DNA of 13,316 nt from Candidatus Omnitrophota bacterium (GCA_029931885.1 JAOZRJ010000017.1:1-13316), one strand, 5' to 3'. Shown: positions 1-10,268, numbered from the stretch's first letter. The notes: generated from the letters alone by a model not told the origin. Translations and numbers: made by a program.

Positions 1-21
1 ACCAGGCTAGACGATGGGGTC
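1..21 (-). tRNA. tRNA-Glu, 5' end only (cut by window edge)
   Basis: Read on the minus strand, the first 21 bases of the window begin GACCCCA, TC, GTCTAG, CCTGG. This fits a tRNA-Glu 5' end: a 7-nt acceptor strand, then T8, the D-stem GTC, A14 and the start of a D-loop with GG. The bases after the acceptor strand match the TCGTCTAG typical of bacterial tRNA-Glu. The anticodon lies outside the window, so the identity rests on the 5' part alone. A near-consensus promoter ends about 20 nt upstream, which supports a real stable-RNA gene. Confidence 0.78.
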
Positions 22-40
22 TTAATATTAATGTTTCAAC

Positions 41-68
41 ATTATAGTCATGAAAATAAGTCCGTCAA
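41..68 (-). promoter_or_regulatory. sigma70-type promoter for the tRNA-Glu gene
   Basis: On the minus strand there is TTGACG (68-63), a 16-bp spacer and a perfect TATAAT (46-41). Transcription would start near base 34 and reach the tRNA about 13 nt later. The promoter sits only 17 bp past the gyrA stop codon. I see no hairpin terminator between gyrA and the tRNA, so read-through from the gyrase operon is also possible. Confidence 0.8.
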
Positions 69-84
69 GAAAAAATAAATCCCT

Positions 85-2538
85 TTATTCTTGTTCTTTA
101 GAAACAACACTCGCTACCGAGCTTACGCAATCAGTTTTATCTAAGCTTATAAGTCTCACTCCTTGAGTGTTTCGTCCTGTTTGGCGAATATCTTTTACGG
201 AACAACGAACAACCATTCCTTTTTTTGTTATTGCCATGATTTCGTCTTCAAGGGTTGCTGCCAGACTCCTCACAACATGTCCGTTCTTGCTTGTTACATT
301 AAGATTAATAATACCTTTTCCTCCTCGAGATTGAAGACGATAATCATTAAAATTTGTTCTTTTTGCAAAACCGCAAGATGTAACGCTCAAAAACGCACTC
401 CCAGTTTTTTCAATACCAAGAGGCAAAACACTCATGCTCACAACTTCATCTTTTTTACCAAGTCTAATACCCCTAACTCCTTTGGCTCCACGCCCCATAT
501 CGCGAATTTGCTTTTCATGAAAACGAACAGCCTTTCCTTCTTTCGTGGCGAGCAATATTTCACAGCTTCCGTCACTAACAGCTGTTCCAATAAGAACATC
601 TCCCTTTTCTAAGGAAATCCCAATAATCCCACCTTTGCGCGGATTACTAAACGCAGAAAGCTTTGTCTTTTTAATATTTCCTTGCGCCGTTGCAGCAATC
701 ACAAATTTTTCTTCGCTGAATTCCTTTACGGCAACGATAGAACTAATTCGTTCATCATTATTAATAGAAAGAAGGTTGACGATGGCTTTCCCTTTAGCGC
801 TTCTCGACGCGATAGGGATTTCATAAACCTTAAGCCATCTCACAACTCCCTTGTCAGAAAAAATTAAAAGATAGTCTTTTGAGGAAGCAACAAATAAATG
901 TTCCACAAAATCTTCTTCCTTTGTAGTCATAGCAGAAACACCTTTTCCTCCACGTCTTTGCTTTCGATAAGCGTCTACGGCCAATCTTTTAATATATCCT
1001 GTATGGCTAATCGCAATAGCCATATCTTCTTCAGCAATAAGATCCTCTATTTCTATTTCTTCAGCTTTGCCTGCAATTTCCGTTCTTCTCTCGTCGGAAT
1101 ATTTTTTCTTTACAGCCAAAAGCTCTTCTTTAATAATTCCTTCAATTTTCTTTTCAGACTCCAAAATAGACCTAAAATATTCGATGCTTGCCAATAATTC
1201 TTTATATTCAGCATCAATTTTTCCTTGTTCTAGCGCAGTAAGTCTTTGCAATTGCATCTCAAGGATAGATTGTGCCTGTATTTCAGAAAACTCAAATTTC
1301 TTTATAAGAGAAACCTTTGCTTCTTGTGATGTTTTAGAAGCTTTAATAATTTTAATAATTTCGTTAATATGTTTAAGGGCTATTTTTAAGCCTTCTAAAA
1401 TATGTGCTCTTCTTAACGCTTTATCAAGATCAAACTGTGTTCTTCGACGGATAATGATACGGCGATGGTCGATATAGTGACTTATTAGTTGTTTTAAATT
1501 TAAAACTTTTGGCTGATTTTTTGTTAACGCAAGATTAATAATTCCAAAAGTCGTTTCCATTTGAGTATGCTTAAAAAGATAGTTTAAAATAATTTGAGGT
1601 TGGACGTCTCTTCTTAAATCTACAACCGCTCGAATTCCGTCTTTATCTGATTCGTCTCGAACATCTGTAATTCCATCAATTTTTTTCTCATGAACTAATC
1701 GTGCAATGTTCTCAATTAAATTTGCTTTATTAACTTGATAAGGAAGCTCTGAAATGACAATGCTGTCTTTATTTGCTTTTTGCTTTTCAATAGAGGCTCT
1801 TGCCCTTAAGGTGACTTTTCCTCGTCCAGTATTGTAAGCATCAACTATTCCTTGTCTCCCACAGATAATTCCCCCCGTTGGAAAATCAGGTCCTTTAACA
1901 TTTGCCATTAATTCTTTAATCGTAATTCCCGGATTATCTAAAAAACTAATCGTTCCATCAATAATTTCCCCTAAATTATGCGGAGCCATATTTGTCGCCA
2001 TTCCGACAGCAATACCGCTCGAACCATTAACTAAAAGATTCGGGATTGCTGAAGGAAGAACCTGAGGCTCCTCGAGAGAATTGTCAAAATTTGGACTAAA
2101 GTTAACCGTTTTTTTCTCGAGATCTTTTAAAATTTCTCCTGAAATGGATTCCATTCTTGCCTCTGTGTATCTCATAGCTGCCGCAGAATCGCCATCAACA
2201 GAACCAAAATTTCCTTGTCCATCAATAAGAGGATATCTCAAAGAAAAATCCTGCACCATGCGAACAATTGATTCATAAACAGCCGAATCCCCATGAGGAT
2301 GATACTTACCTAAAACCTCACCGACGATACGAGCACTTTTTTTGTATGACTTACTATGCTCTAACCCAAGCTCTTTCATCGCGTATAAAATTCTTCGATG
2401 AACTGGTTTTAGTCCATCTCGAACATCCGGCAAAGCACGACTAACAATAACGCTCATAGAATACGAAAGATAAGAGCTCTTCATTTCGTCTTCTATATTT
2501 ACAGGAATTATTTTTTCTTTTGCTGTAAAATCTTTCAT
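85..2538 (-). CDS. gyrA: DNA gyrase subunit A
   Basis: Breakage-reunion subunit of DNA gyrase, a cytoplasmic A2B2 type II topoisomerase that adds negative supercoils using ATP hydrolysed by GyrB. The 817-residue product is close to the usual family length. The N-terminal winged-helix/tower part holds the catalytic tyrosine Y124 in the [10 protein letters not shown] motif. The quinolone-contact region reads [10 protein letters not shown], keeping the drug-sensitive Ser (S85) with Glu at the second position (E89). The GyrA box QRRGGKG is at 527-533, at the start of the C-terminal DNA-wrapping beta-pinwheel; looser copies of the motif follow later in that domain. The canonical box distinguishes it from ParC. 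The ATG is preceded by AGGAAG at good spacing. It starts 27 nt after the gyrB stop, so the two are probably cotranscribed. Confidence 0.98.
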   Translation of the reverse strand: MKDFTAKEKIIPVNIEDEMKSSYLSYSMSVIVSRALPDVRDGLKPVHRRILYAMKELGLEHSKSYKKSARIVGEVLGKYHPHGDSAVYESIVRMVQDFSLRYPLIDGQGNFGSVDGDSAAAMRYTEARMESISGEILKDLEKKTVNFSPNFDNSLEEPQVLPSAIPNLLVNGSSGIAVGMATNMAPHNLGEIIDGTISFLDNPGITIKELMANVKGPDFPTGGIICGRQGIVDAYNTGRGKVTLRARASIEKQKANKDSIVISELPYQVNKANLIENIARLVHEKKIDGITDVRDESDKDGIRAVVDLRRDVQPQIILNYLFKHTQMETTFGIINLALTKNQPKVLNLKQLISHYIDHRRIIIRRRTQFDLDKALRRAHILEGLKIALKHINEIIKIIKASKTSQEAKVSLIKKFEFSEIQAQSILEMQLQRLTALEQGKIDAEYKELLASIEYFRSILESEKKIEGIIKEELLAVKKKYSDERRTEIAGKAEEIEIEDLIAEEDMAIAISHTGYIKRLAVDAYRKQRRGGKGVSAMTTKEEDFVEHLFVASSKDYLLIFSDKGVVRWLKVYEIPIASRSAKGKAIVNLLSINNDERISSIVAVKEFSEEKFVIAATAQGNIKKTKLSAFSNPRKGGIIGISLEKGDVLIGTAVSDGSCEILLATKEGKAVRFHEKQIRDMGRGAKGVRGIRLGKKDEVVSMSVLPLGIEKTGSAFLSVTSCGFAKRTNFNDYRLQSRGGKGIINLNVTSKNGHVVRSLAATLEDEIMAITKKGMVVRCSVKDIRQTGRNTQGVRLISLDKTDCVSSVASVVSKEQE

Positions 2539-2565
2539 AACTTCCTTGGCCTTTCTTAATCTCTT

Positions 2566-5308
<2,743 letters not shown>

Positions 5309-5309
5309 A

Positions 5310-6401
5310 TCAGATTCTCATAGGTAAAGCTAAATATAAATATTCTTGCATTCGGATAACCCCTGGTTTATCCGCCCCTAAAAGCTCTAAAGAAATTTCT
5401 TCACTATTAATATTTTTTAAAGCCTCGATAAAGAAATGCGGGTTAAAGCCCACAATCATCTCAGATCCTCCGTATTGAATCTTTACTTCTTCCCGAGACT
5501 CTCCTAAATCAGGGGTAATTTTTGAAACAACTAATTTTTCTTTAAATACTTCAAACTTAACAGCTTGAAAATCAGGAGTTGTCAATAAATTAGCTCTTTT
5601 AATGGCTGATAAAAATTCTTGGGTATTAAGCGTAATTTTTGTTTCTTGTTCCTCGGGAATAACTTGATTATAGTTTGGGTAATCGCCTTCAATAATCCGC
5701 GTGGCTATTAACACATGGTCAACATCAAAAAGCATTTGATTGGCGTTAGTTAAAAGAGAGACATGCCCATTCTCCTTTAAGTTTCGAGAAACCTCATAAA
5801 CTGCTTTAGACGGGATAATAAGTTTAATTTCTTTTCCAATAGGAGATGTTATTTTTTTTTCTATTTTTGCTAATCTTCTTCCATCAGTAGCCACAAGTCT
5901 AATTATATTTCCTTCTATTTCAAGTAATACGCCATTTAAAATATATCTTGCTTCTTCATGAGAAACAGCAAAAGCTGTCATTTTAAACATTTCTTTTAAA
6001 ATGTCTTGATCAATTAAAATAGCTTCTGTATTTTTAAAATCTGGAAACTTAGGGAATTCCTCTTTAGGAAGTCCTATTAATTTAAATAAATAATTGTCTC
6101 CCTCAATTTCAATGTGGTGATTTTTTTTAGAAGAAACTAAGATATCTCCGGGAGGTAATTCCTTAATAATATCATTGAATTTTTTAGCTGGTATTGTTAT
6201 TGCTCCTTCTTCAAGTATTTGCACAGGTATATCACAAGATATTCCTATATCGAGATCTGTAGCATATAATCTAACAGTAGATTTTTTTGTTGTTTCCAGC
6301 AGAACATTGGAAAGTATTGGGAGTGTCGCTTTGCTGGATACTACATTTTGTATTTTGGTAATTCCGTGTAGTAAATCATCTTTAAAAAATTTTATTTTCA
6401 T
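5310..6401 (-). CDS. dnaN: DNA polymerase III beta subunit (sliding clamp)
   Basis: Ring-shaped processivity clamp that tethers DNA polymerase III and other enzymes to DNA. With the ATG at 6401 the product is 363 residues, the usual length, covering three beta-clamp domains. Typical features are KATLPILSNVLLE near the N-terminus, the ATDLDIGI strand, VATDGRRLA in the middle domain, and the C-terminal LPMRI that ends most clamps. A GTG three codons upstream (6410) is also in frame, but AAAGGA ends one base before it, too close for a ribosome-binding site. The same AAAGGA sits about 10 nt before the ATG at 6401, so I chose that start. The gene follows dnaA after 158 bp and is tightly linked downstream to dciA. 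Confidence 0.97.
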   Translation of the reverse strand: MKIKFFKDDLLHGITKIQNVVSSKATLPILSNVLLETTKKSTVRLYATDLDIGISCDIPVQILEEGAITIPAKKFNDIIKELPPGDILVSSKKNHHIEIEGDNYLFKLIGLPKEEFPKFPDFKNTEAILIDQDILKEMFKMTAFAVSHEEARYILNGVLLEIEGNIIRLVATDGRRLAKIEKKITSPIGKEIKLIIPSKAVYEVSRNLKENGHVSLLTNANQMLFDVDHVLIATRIIEGDYPNYNQVIPEEQETKITLNTQEFLSAIKRANLLTTPDFQAVKFEVFKEKLVVSKITPDLGESREEVKIQYGGSEMIVGFNPHFFIEALKNINSEEISLELLGADKPGVIRMQEYLYLALPMRI

Positions 6402-6559
6402 AATATTCACATCCTTTTACAAGAAAAGATTCTATATTAATTAAGAGAATAGTCATAGTTGTAGTAGGTGCTGTTGATGATTTGAATAAGAACAAAACAT
6501 CAACCAACAAAATAAGTTACAAAATTATTATATGTTAAAAACCAGTTAATTAAATAGAA
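6402..6559. other. dnaA-dnaN intergenic region; possible second origin element and dnaN leader
   Basis: This AT-rich gap holds no gene. Read in the dnaA-to-dnaN direction it contains: a perfect TATAAT (6532-6527) without a good -35; an inverted repeat GTTGATG/CATCAAC (arms 6473-6479 and 6498-6504, 18-nt loop); a DnaA-box-like TTATTCAAA (6489-6481, one mismatch to TTATNCACA); CTACTACAACTATGACTA (6467-6450), i.e. TAG triplets in one 3-nt register on the other strand; then an AT-rich run before dnaN. A second box-like ATATTCACA lies on the plus strand at 6403-6411. Box, trio-like triplets and AT-rich DNA in this order resemble the unwinding element between dnaA and dnaN in Bacillus subtilis. The 13-bp spacing between box and triplets and the single weak box keep confidence low. 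Confidence 0.35.
6527..6532 (-). promoter_or_regulatory. candidate -10 element of a dnaN promoter
   Basis: A perfect TATAAT on the minus strand lies about 125 nt upstream of the dnaN ATG and would start transcription near 6520. Sixteen to eighteen bases further upstream there is no better than TTTAAT, so the -35 is poor. In such AT-rich DNA a TATAAT can arise by chance. dnaN may instead be transcribed from the dnaA promoter. Confidence 0.3.
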
Positions 6560-7894
6560 TTATGTTTTAATTTCTGTTAATAATTGATCGACAGTATTTT
6601 TAAAAGAGTTATTATTTTCAATTTCTTTGCTTATTTTTTTGCAAGAATGCAATACGGTTGTATGATCTTTTCCTCCAAAAGAGGCGCCTATTTCCGGTAA
6701 GGAAAGATTTGTAAGCTGTCTGGACAAAAACATAGCGACTTGTCTTGGTAGAACAATATTTTTATGTCGTTTAGAAGCTCTTAAATCATATAAGGAAACA
6801 TTAAAATGATTTGCGACGCTTTTTTGGATCATATCCACATTAATAATTTTGGTGGTTTCTTTTACCATATCTTTTAAAATAATTTTAGCCATATCCAAGG
6901 AGATAGTTCTTTCTTCTAATAAAGAATATGCCATGACGCGCACCAATGCTCCCTCAAGTTCTCGGATATTTGTTTTAATTTGTTCAGCAATAAAAAGGAT
7001 GACATCATCCGGAACTTTTGCCGGCTCGCGCTCAATTTTCTTTTTCAAAATAGCTACTCTGGTTTCAAAATCTGGAGGCTGAACATCTGCCACAAGCCCC
7101 CATGAGAAACGAGAAGTTAAACGCTCTTCAAGGTTTTGGATGTTTTTTGGGTGACGATCAGAAGAGATAACGATTTGCTTCCGGCTTTCGTGAAGATCGT
7201 TAAATGTATGAAAAAATTCTTCTTGAGTAGATTCTTTCCCTGCTATGAAATGGATATCATCTATTAAGAGGACGTCTACACTTCTGTATTTTTGGCGAAA
7301 CTGAGCTGTTGAGCGATGGCGAATTGCGTCGATAAGATCATTTGTAAACCGTTCAGAAGAAAGATAACAAAATTTTGCTTTAGGGTTTTTAATACGGATT
7401 GTATTAGCAATAGATTGCATTAAATGAGTTTTTCCTAGGCCCACTCCTCCATAGATAAACAAAGGATTATAAGCCTTGGCAGGAGATTCAGCGACGGCAA
7501 GACTTGCTGCATGGGCAAATCGGTTTGACGACCCGACGACAAAATTTTCGAATGTAAAACGAGGAGTAATCAAAGAGGAACTAACGCTTTTTTCTTCAAA
7601 TTTTTTCTCAAGGTCAGTAAAACGTTTTTGTGTTTGTTCGCCTAATATTTGTGAATTAACTTCAAATTCAATATTAATATTTTTTGTTGAAAGACTGTTA
7701 AGGGCTTCTTCGATAATGGAAAGATAATGTTCGATAATCCAGTTTTTAAAAAACTCATCAGGTGTTTGCAAGACAAGAGTATCTGAAGATTTTTCCTGAA
7801 TGCAAAGAGAGGCGAACCATGTTTCGTATGAAGTCTCTCCTATTTTTGAACGGATTGTTTTTTGGGCGTTTTCCCATAGATTTAAAGGATTCAT
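6560..7894 (-). CDS. dnaA: chromosomal replication initiator protein DnaA
   Basis: AAA+ ATPase that binds DnaA boxes and melts the origin. At 444 residues it has normal length. Domain I starts at NLWENAQKTIRSKIGETSYETWF. A short variable domain II spans roughly 80-110, and the AAA+ core begins at PRFTFENFVVGSSNRFAHAA. Walker A is GGVGLGKTH (149-157), Walker B LLIDDIHF (209-216), and the Arg-finger/box VII region is EERLTSRFSWGL. The C-terminal helix-turn-helix carries the DnaA signature FGGKDHTTVLHSCKKI (406-421), which contacts the box. The ribosome-binding site (GAAGAAAG) is weak. The gene is transcribed away from the probable oriC. Its roughly 150-nt leader contains three box-like sites, which points to repression by its own product. 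Confidence 0.98.
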   Translation of the reverse strand: MNPLNLWENAQKTIRSKIGETSYETWFASLCIQEKSSDTLVLQTPDEFFKNWIIEHYLSIIEEALNSLSTKNINIEFEVNSQILGEQTQKRFTDLEKKFEEKSVSSSLITPRFTFENFVVGSSNRFAHAASLAVAESPAKAYNPLFIYGGVGLGKTHLMQSIANTIRIKNPKAKFCYLSSERFTNDLIDAIRHRSTAQFRQKYRSVDVLLIDDIHFIAGKESTQEEFFHTFNDLHESRKQIVISSDRHPKNIQNLEERLTSRFSWGLVADVQPPDFETRVAILKKKIEREPAKVPDDVILFIAEQIKTNIRELEGALVRVMAYSLLEERTISLDMAKIILKDMVKETTKIINVDMIQKSVANHFNVSLYDLRASKRHKNIVLPRQVAMFLSRQLTNLSLPEIGASFGGKDHTTVLHSCKKISKEIENNNSFKNTVDQLLTEIKT

Positions 7895-7929
7895 AAGCTT
7901 TCTTCGGGGCAGTAGGCTAAAAAAAGGAC

Positions 7930-7958
7930 TATTGCACAGTGTTCACAGTTTTTCCACA
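7930..7958 (+). promoter_or_regulatory. three tandem DnaA-box-like 9-mers
   Basis: On the plus strand TATTGCACA (7930-7938), GTGTTCACA (7939-7947) and TTTTCCACA (7950-7958) lie head to tail in the same orientation. Compared with TTATNCACA they have 2, 2 and 1 mismatches, and all keep the CACA core. The first two abut and the third follows after 2 bp. They fall inside the dnaA 5' leader, where bound DnaA could both help unwind the origin and block dnaA transcription. Confidence 0.6.
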
Positions 7959-8053
7959 GATATCTATTGGACTCTTTTTGCGCTTTTGTCTAAGGGGCTT
8001 ATTTTTTTAAAAACGATTAAAAAGCTTTTGACAGAAGGGCAAAAATCGATTTC

Positions 8054-8081
8054 ATTATAACAAAGAAAAATTTTATTTCAA
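8054..8081 (-). promoter_or_regulatory. sigma70-type promoter of dnaA
   Basis: The minus strand has TTGAAA (8081-8076), a 16-bp AT-rich spacer and a perfect TATAAT (8059-8054). The start would be near 8047, leaving a leader of about 150 nt to the dnaA ATG. The DnaA-box-like cluster lies inside that leader, downstream of the start site, as expected for road-block autorepression. Confidence 0.75.
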
Positions 8082-8173
8082 CTTAAAAAATTTATACCTC
8101 TCTTCTTCCTTTTCTTTTTTTCTCTAACATGTTCCAATCCAAACTGTTTTAGCCTGAGAAGAATAGAAAATGC

Positions 8174-8201
8174 TTGACTAGAAAAACAGTCATGATATAC
8201 T
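8174..8201 (+). promoter_or_regulatory. sigma70-type promoter of the rpmH-yidD-yidC operon
   Basis: TTGACT (8174-8179), a 16-bp spacer and TATACT (8196-8201), with TG one base before the -10 (an extended -10). The start would be near 8208, about 80 nt before rpmH. It is the only strong plus-strand promoter I find upstream of the right arm and probably drives rpmH through at least yidC. Confidence 0.8.
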
Positions 8202-8231
8202 TAACCAAATATTTTAAAGGACTATTAATTA

Positions 8232-8256
8232 AGAGATACTGTGAATCGGTATCTTT
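8232..8256 (+). promoter_or_regulatory. hairpin in the rpmH leader, possible attenuator
   Basis: The arms AGAGATAC (8232-8239) and GTATCTTT (8249-8256) form an 8-bp stem with one G-U pair and a 9-nt loop, followed three bases later by a run of five T. The shape is that of a weak intrinsic terminator placed between promoter and rpmH, so it may tune expression. The stem is AT-rich and may be too weak to stop polymerase. The rpmH ribosome-binding site GAGGA (8271-8275) lies just downstream and is not in the stem. Confidence 0.4.
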
Positions 8257-8286
8257 CAGTTTTTATTAACGAGGACAGTTGCTAAT

Positions 8287-8424
8287 ATGAAAAAAAATTT
8301 AAAGACACCAACTAAGCTAAAAGGAAAAAGAAAACATGGTTTTCGTCATCGCATGGAAACATCAGACGGACAAAAGATTTTAAAGCGCCGACGACAAAAA
8401 GGACGCAAAAAATTAACCGTCTAA
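8287..8424 (+). CDS. rpmH: 50S ribosomal protein L34
   Basis: Small basic protein of the large ribosomal subunit. The 45-residue product matches L34 in length (44-46 is usual) and pattern: an N-terminal [16 protein letters not shown] in place of the common NLKRKRTHGFRARM, then a [19 protein letters not shown] tail. GAGGA at 8271-8275 is the ribosome-binding site, 11 nt before the ATG. It is the first gene of the right arm, and its stop codon is only 15 nt from yidD. The gene for the RNase P protein, which usually follows directly and often overlaps this region, is not there. Confidence 0.96.
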   Translation: MKKNLKTPTKLKGKRKHGFRHRMETSDGQKILKRRRQKGRKKLTV

Positions 8425-8439
8425 ACCTGACGAGAAAAA

Positions 8440-8652
8440 ATGACCGCGAAAGTTATATATTTTTTAATACGCCTATATCAAAAAATTAAACATATGTTTT
8501 TTGTGGATACATGCCGTTTTTATCCCTCTTGTTCGGAATATGCTATTTCGGCAGTACATAAATATGGAGCTTTAAAAGGCTCTTTTAAAGCATTTTGTCG
8601 TATTCTACGATGCTCCCCTTTGTCAAAAGGCGGATTTGACCCATTAAAATAG
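8440..8652 (+). CDS. yidD: YidD, membrane protein insertion efficiency factor
   Basis: Small membrane-associated protein of the YidD family (DUF37/haemolytic domain), which helps YidC and Sec insert inner-membrane proteins. At 70 residues it is in the short part of the family range (70-100). Hallmarks seen: an amphipathic N-terminal helix (VIYFLIRLYQKIK), the cysteine motif C-R-F-Y-P-S-C-S-E-Y-A, then KYGALKGSFKAFCRILRC and the C-terminal GGFDP. All three conserved cysteines are present. The ATG is 15 nt after rpmH, with only a weak GAG upstream, and the TAG stop is part of the yidC ribosome-binding site, so translation is probably coupled. Confidence 0.95.
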   Translation: MTAKVIYFLIRLYQKIKHMFFVDTCRFYPSCSEYAISAVHKYGALKGSFKAFCRILRCSPLSKGGFDPLK

Positions 8653-8660
8653 GAAACATT

Positions 8661-10268
8661 ATGGAAAAAAGAACATTTTTGGCTATATTATTATCTATAC
8701 TTGTATTATTTTTTTATAACAGGTTTTATTTAGGTCAGAATAAGGTTGTCAGTTCGCATGATCCCTCCTCTTTTGTTTCTGATACAACGCAAGCCGTTGA
8801 GAGGAAACAAGTTAAAGCAATTCCAGTAGAAACAGCTAAAAAGAAATCAACTGTTAACGCTGAAGAAAAGATTACTTTCATAGAAACAGAAACATATAAA
8901 ACTGAATTTTCTAATATTGGGGGAAATCTTAAGTCCATTACTATTAATAAATATAATGAAAAAATGCCTCTTGATATTATTTTTGGATTGTCTCAATATG
9001 AAACATATCCTTTTTCTTTAAAAAGTGTTTTTAATGATAAAGTTGTTTTTGTGTATAGAGACGACGAGTTTGAAATTCAGAAGATTTATGATTTGTCCAA
9101 ACAGGATTTTGTGATTGATTTGGAGATAAGTGTAAAAAACATATCAAAAATGTCCAAAGTGAAAAGTCTAAAGATAGAAGGCTTAGGGCTTGGAACAAAA
9201 GAGATTGCAAAAAATAAAGCAAATGCTCGGGAATATGGATTATATGAATATGCTGTAATGCTTAATGAGAAAATTACTCGAAAAAATAATGCAGTTAAAT
9301 TTTCTTCGAAGAACGCTTTATATGAAATTGGGCAGGTGGGATGGATTTCTTTCAGAAATAGATATTTCTGTGCTATTATCAAACCAACTTTTCCTACAAA
9401 AGATTATGAATCAGATCCAGTTAACGAAAATCAGTTAAACTTAATTTTTCAAACAGATAATAAAACCTTAGCTCCGGGCGAGCAAGTTTCGTATAAGGCT
9501 TATGCTTTTGTTGGACCACAAAGCATGACATTGCTCAAGGAAGCTAATATTGGAGCAGAAGAAGTACTTGTTTTCAGCAAATTTTGGCTTTTAAATTCTA
9601 TTTCTCGATTTGTTATTAATACTATGAAAGTTGTATATAGATTCGTGCCAAATTGGGGGTTTTGCATCATTTTTGTTAGTTTTGCGTTTTATTTAGTAAC
9701 ATATCCATTAACGATAAAAAGTATGACGTCAATGAAAAAAATGCAATCTTTGCAGCCCGAAATAACGCGAATAAGAGAGCAGTATAAGAGCAATCCCCAA
9801 AGGCTTAATAAAGAAGTAATGGAGCTTTACAAGGAAAATTCTGTAAATCCATTGGGAGGATGTCTTCCAATGCTTTTACAGATGCCTATTTTTATAGCTT
9901 TATACCAGGCCCTATGGAGAACAGTCGCTTTCAAAGGAGCTCATTTTCTTTGGATAAAAGATTTATCAGAGCCAGATCGCTTTATGATATTGCCATTTTC
10001 ATTGCCAATCATTGGAAACGAATTCAATATTTTGCCATTTTTAATGATGATAGCTATGTTCTTTCAACAGAAGTTATCATCAAAATCTATGGCAACAACT
10101 GACCCTAATCAAGTTATGCAGCAAAAAATGATGATGTTCTTTTTTCCAGTTTTTCTGGGTTTCATTTTTTATAAATTTGCAAGCGGGTTAACATTGTATT
10201 TTACAATGTTTTATATCCTGTCGACATTTACTCAATGGAAAATGTCCAAGTTAAAAATGGTGAGGTAA
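8661..10268 (+). CDS. yidC: membrane protein insertase YidC (diderm type)
   Basis: YidC/Oxa1 insertase of the inner membrane, working alone or with SecYEG. At 535 residues it is the long form: an N-terminal signal-anchor (FLAILLSILVLFFYNRFYL), a large periplasmic beta domain (about 55-310), and a C-terminal insertase domain with membrane segments near 334-352, 395-418, 441-470 and 490-526. Conserved stretches include YPLTIKSM, the Met-rich SMKKMQSLQPEI loop, KENSVNPLGGCLPMLLQMPIFIALY and FKFASGLTLY-like YKFASGLTLY. The cytoplasmic tail is very short (QWKMSKLKMVR). By my alignment to E. coli ([21 protein letters not shown]) the groove arginine R366 corresponds to Y344 here. Start ATG with AGGA overlapping the yidD stop. 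Confidence 0.97.
   Translation: MEKRTFLAILLSILVLFFYNRFYLGQNKVVSSHDPSSFVSDTTQAVERKQVKAIPVETAKKKSTVNAEEKITFIETETYKTEFSNIGGNLKSITINKYNEKMPLDIIFGLSQYETYPFSLKSVFNDKVVFVYRDDEFEIQKIYDLSKQDFVIDLEISVKNISKMSKVKSLKIEGLGLGTKEIAKNKANAREYGLYEYAVMLNEKITRKNNAVKFSSKNALYEIGQVGWISFRNRYFCAIIKPTFPTKDYESDPVNENQLNLIFQTDNKTLAPGEQVSYKAYAFVGPQSMTLLKEANIGAEEVLVFSKFWLLNSISRFVINTMKVVYRFVPNWGFCIIFVSFAFYLVTYPLTIKSMTSMKKMQSLQPEITRIREQYKSNPQRLNKEVMELYKENSVNPLGGCLPMLLQMPIFIALYQALWRTVAFKGAHFLWIKDLSEPDRFMILPFSLPIIGNEFNILPFLMMIAMFFQQKLSSKSMATTDPNQVMQQKMMMFFFPVFLGFIFYKFASGLTLYFTMFYILSTFTQWKMSKLKMVR

Larger units (their letters stand above)
7895..8286. other. oriC: probable oriC core, divergent dnaA/rpmH intergenic region
   Basis: This 392-bp stretch has no gene and separates the two gene runs that point away from each other. 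dnaA on one side and rpmH on the other is a classic origin setting. From left to right it holds three DnaA-box-like 9-mers (7930-7958), an 8-bp palindrome AGATATCT (7958-7965), AT-rich blocks at 8001-8024 and 8055-8095 that could melt easily, the dnaA promoter (8054-8081), a 29-nt pyrimidine run (8097-8125), the rpmH promoter (8174-8201) and the rpmH leader hairpin (8232-8256). No box matches TTATCCACA exactly; the best has one mismatch. The location is inferred from gene order and sites; strand-composition (GC-skew) data could confirm it. Confidence 0.7.

Noticed and set aside
898..1477. Open frames of 90-150 codons antisense to gyrA, and similar ones opposite gyrB and dnaA
   Set aside because: They lie wholly within strongly conserved genes, have no convincing ribosome-binding site or family motif, and are expected in low-G+C coding DNA.
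6402..6410. GTG at 6410 as the dnaN start, adding three residues
   Set aside because: The AAAGGA ribosome-binding site ends one base before this GTG, which is too close; it is well spaced for the ATG at 6401, which also gives the usual clamp N-terminus.
6831..6839. ATATCCACA in dnaA as a DnaA box
   Set aside because: One mismatch only, but isolated and inside coding sequence where the codons explain it; such 9-mers occur by chance.
8097..8125. 29-nt pyrimidine run in the origin region as a functional element
   Set aside because: Striking, but it contains no recognisable motif or repeat; mentioned only as part of the origin region.
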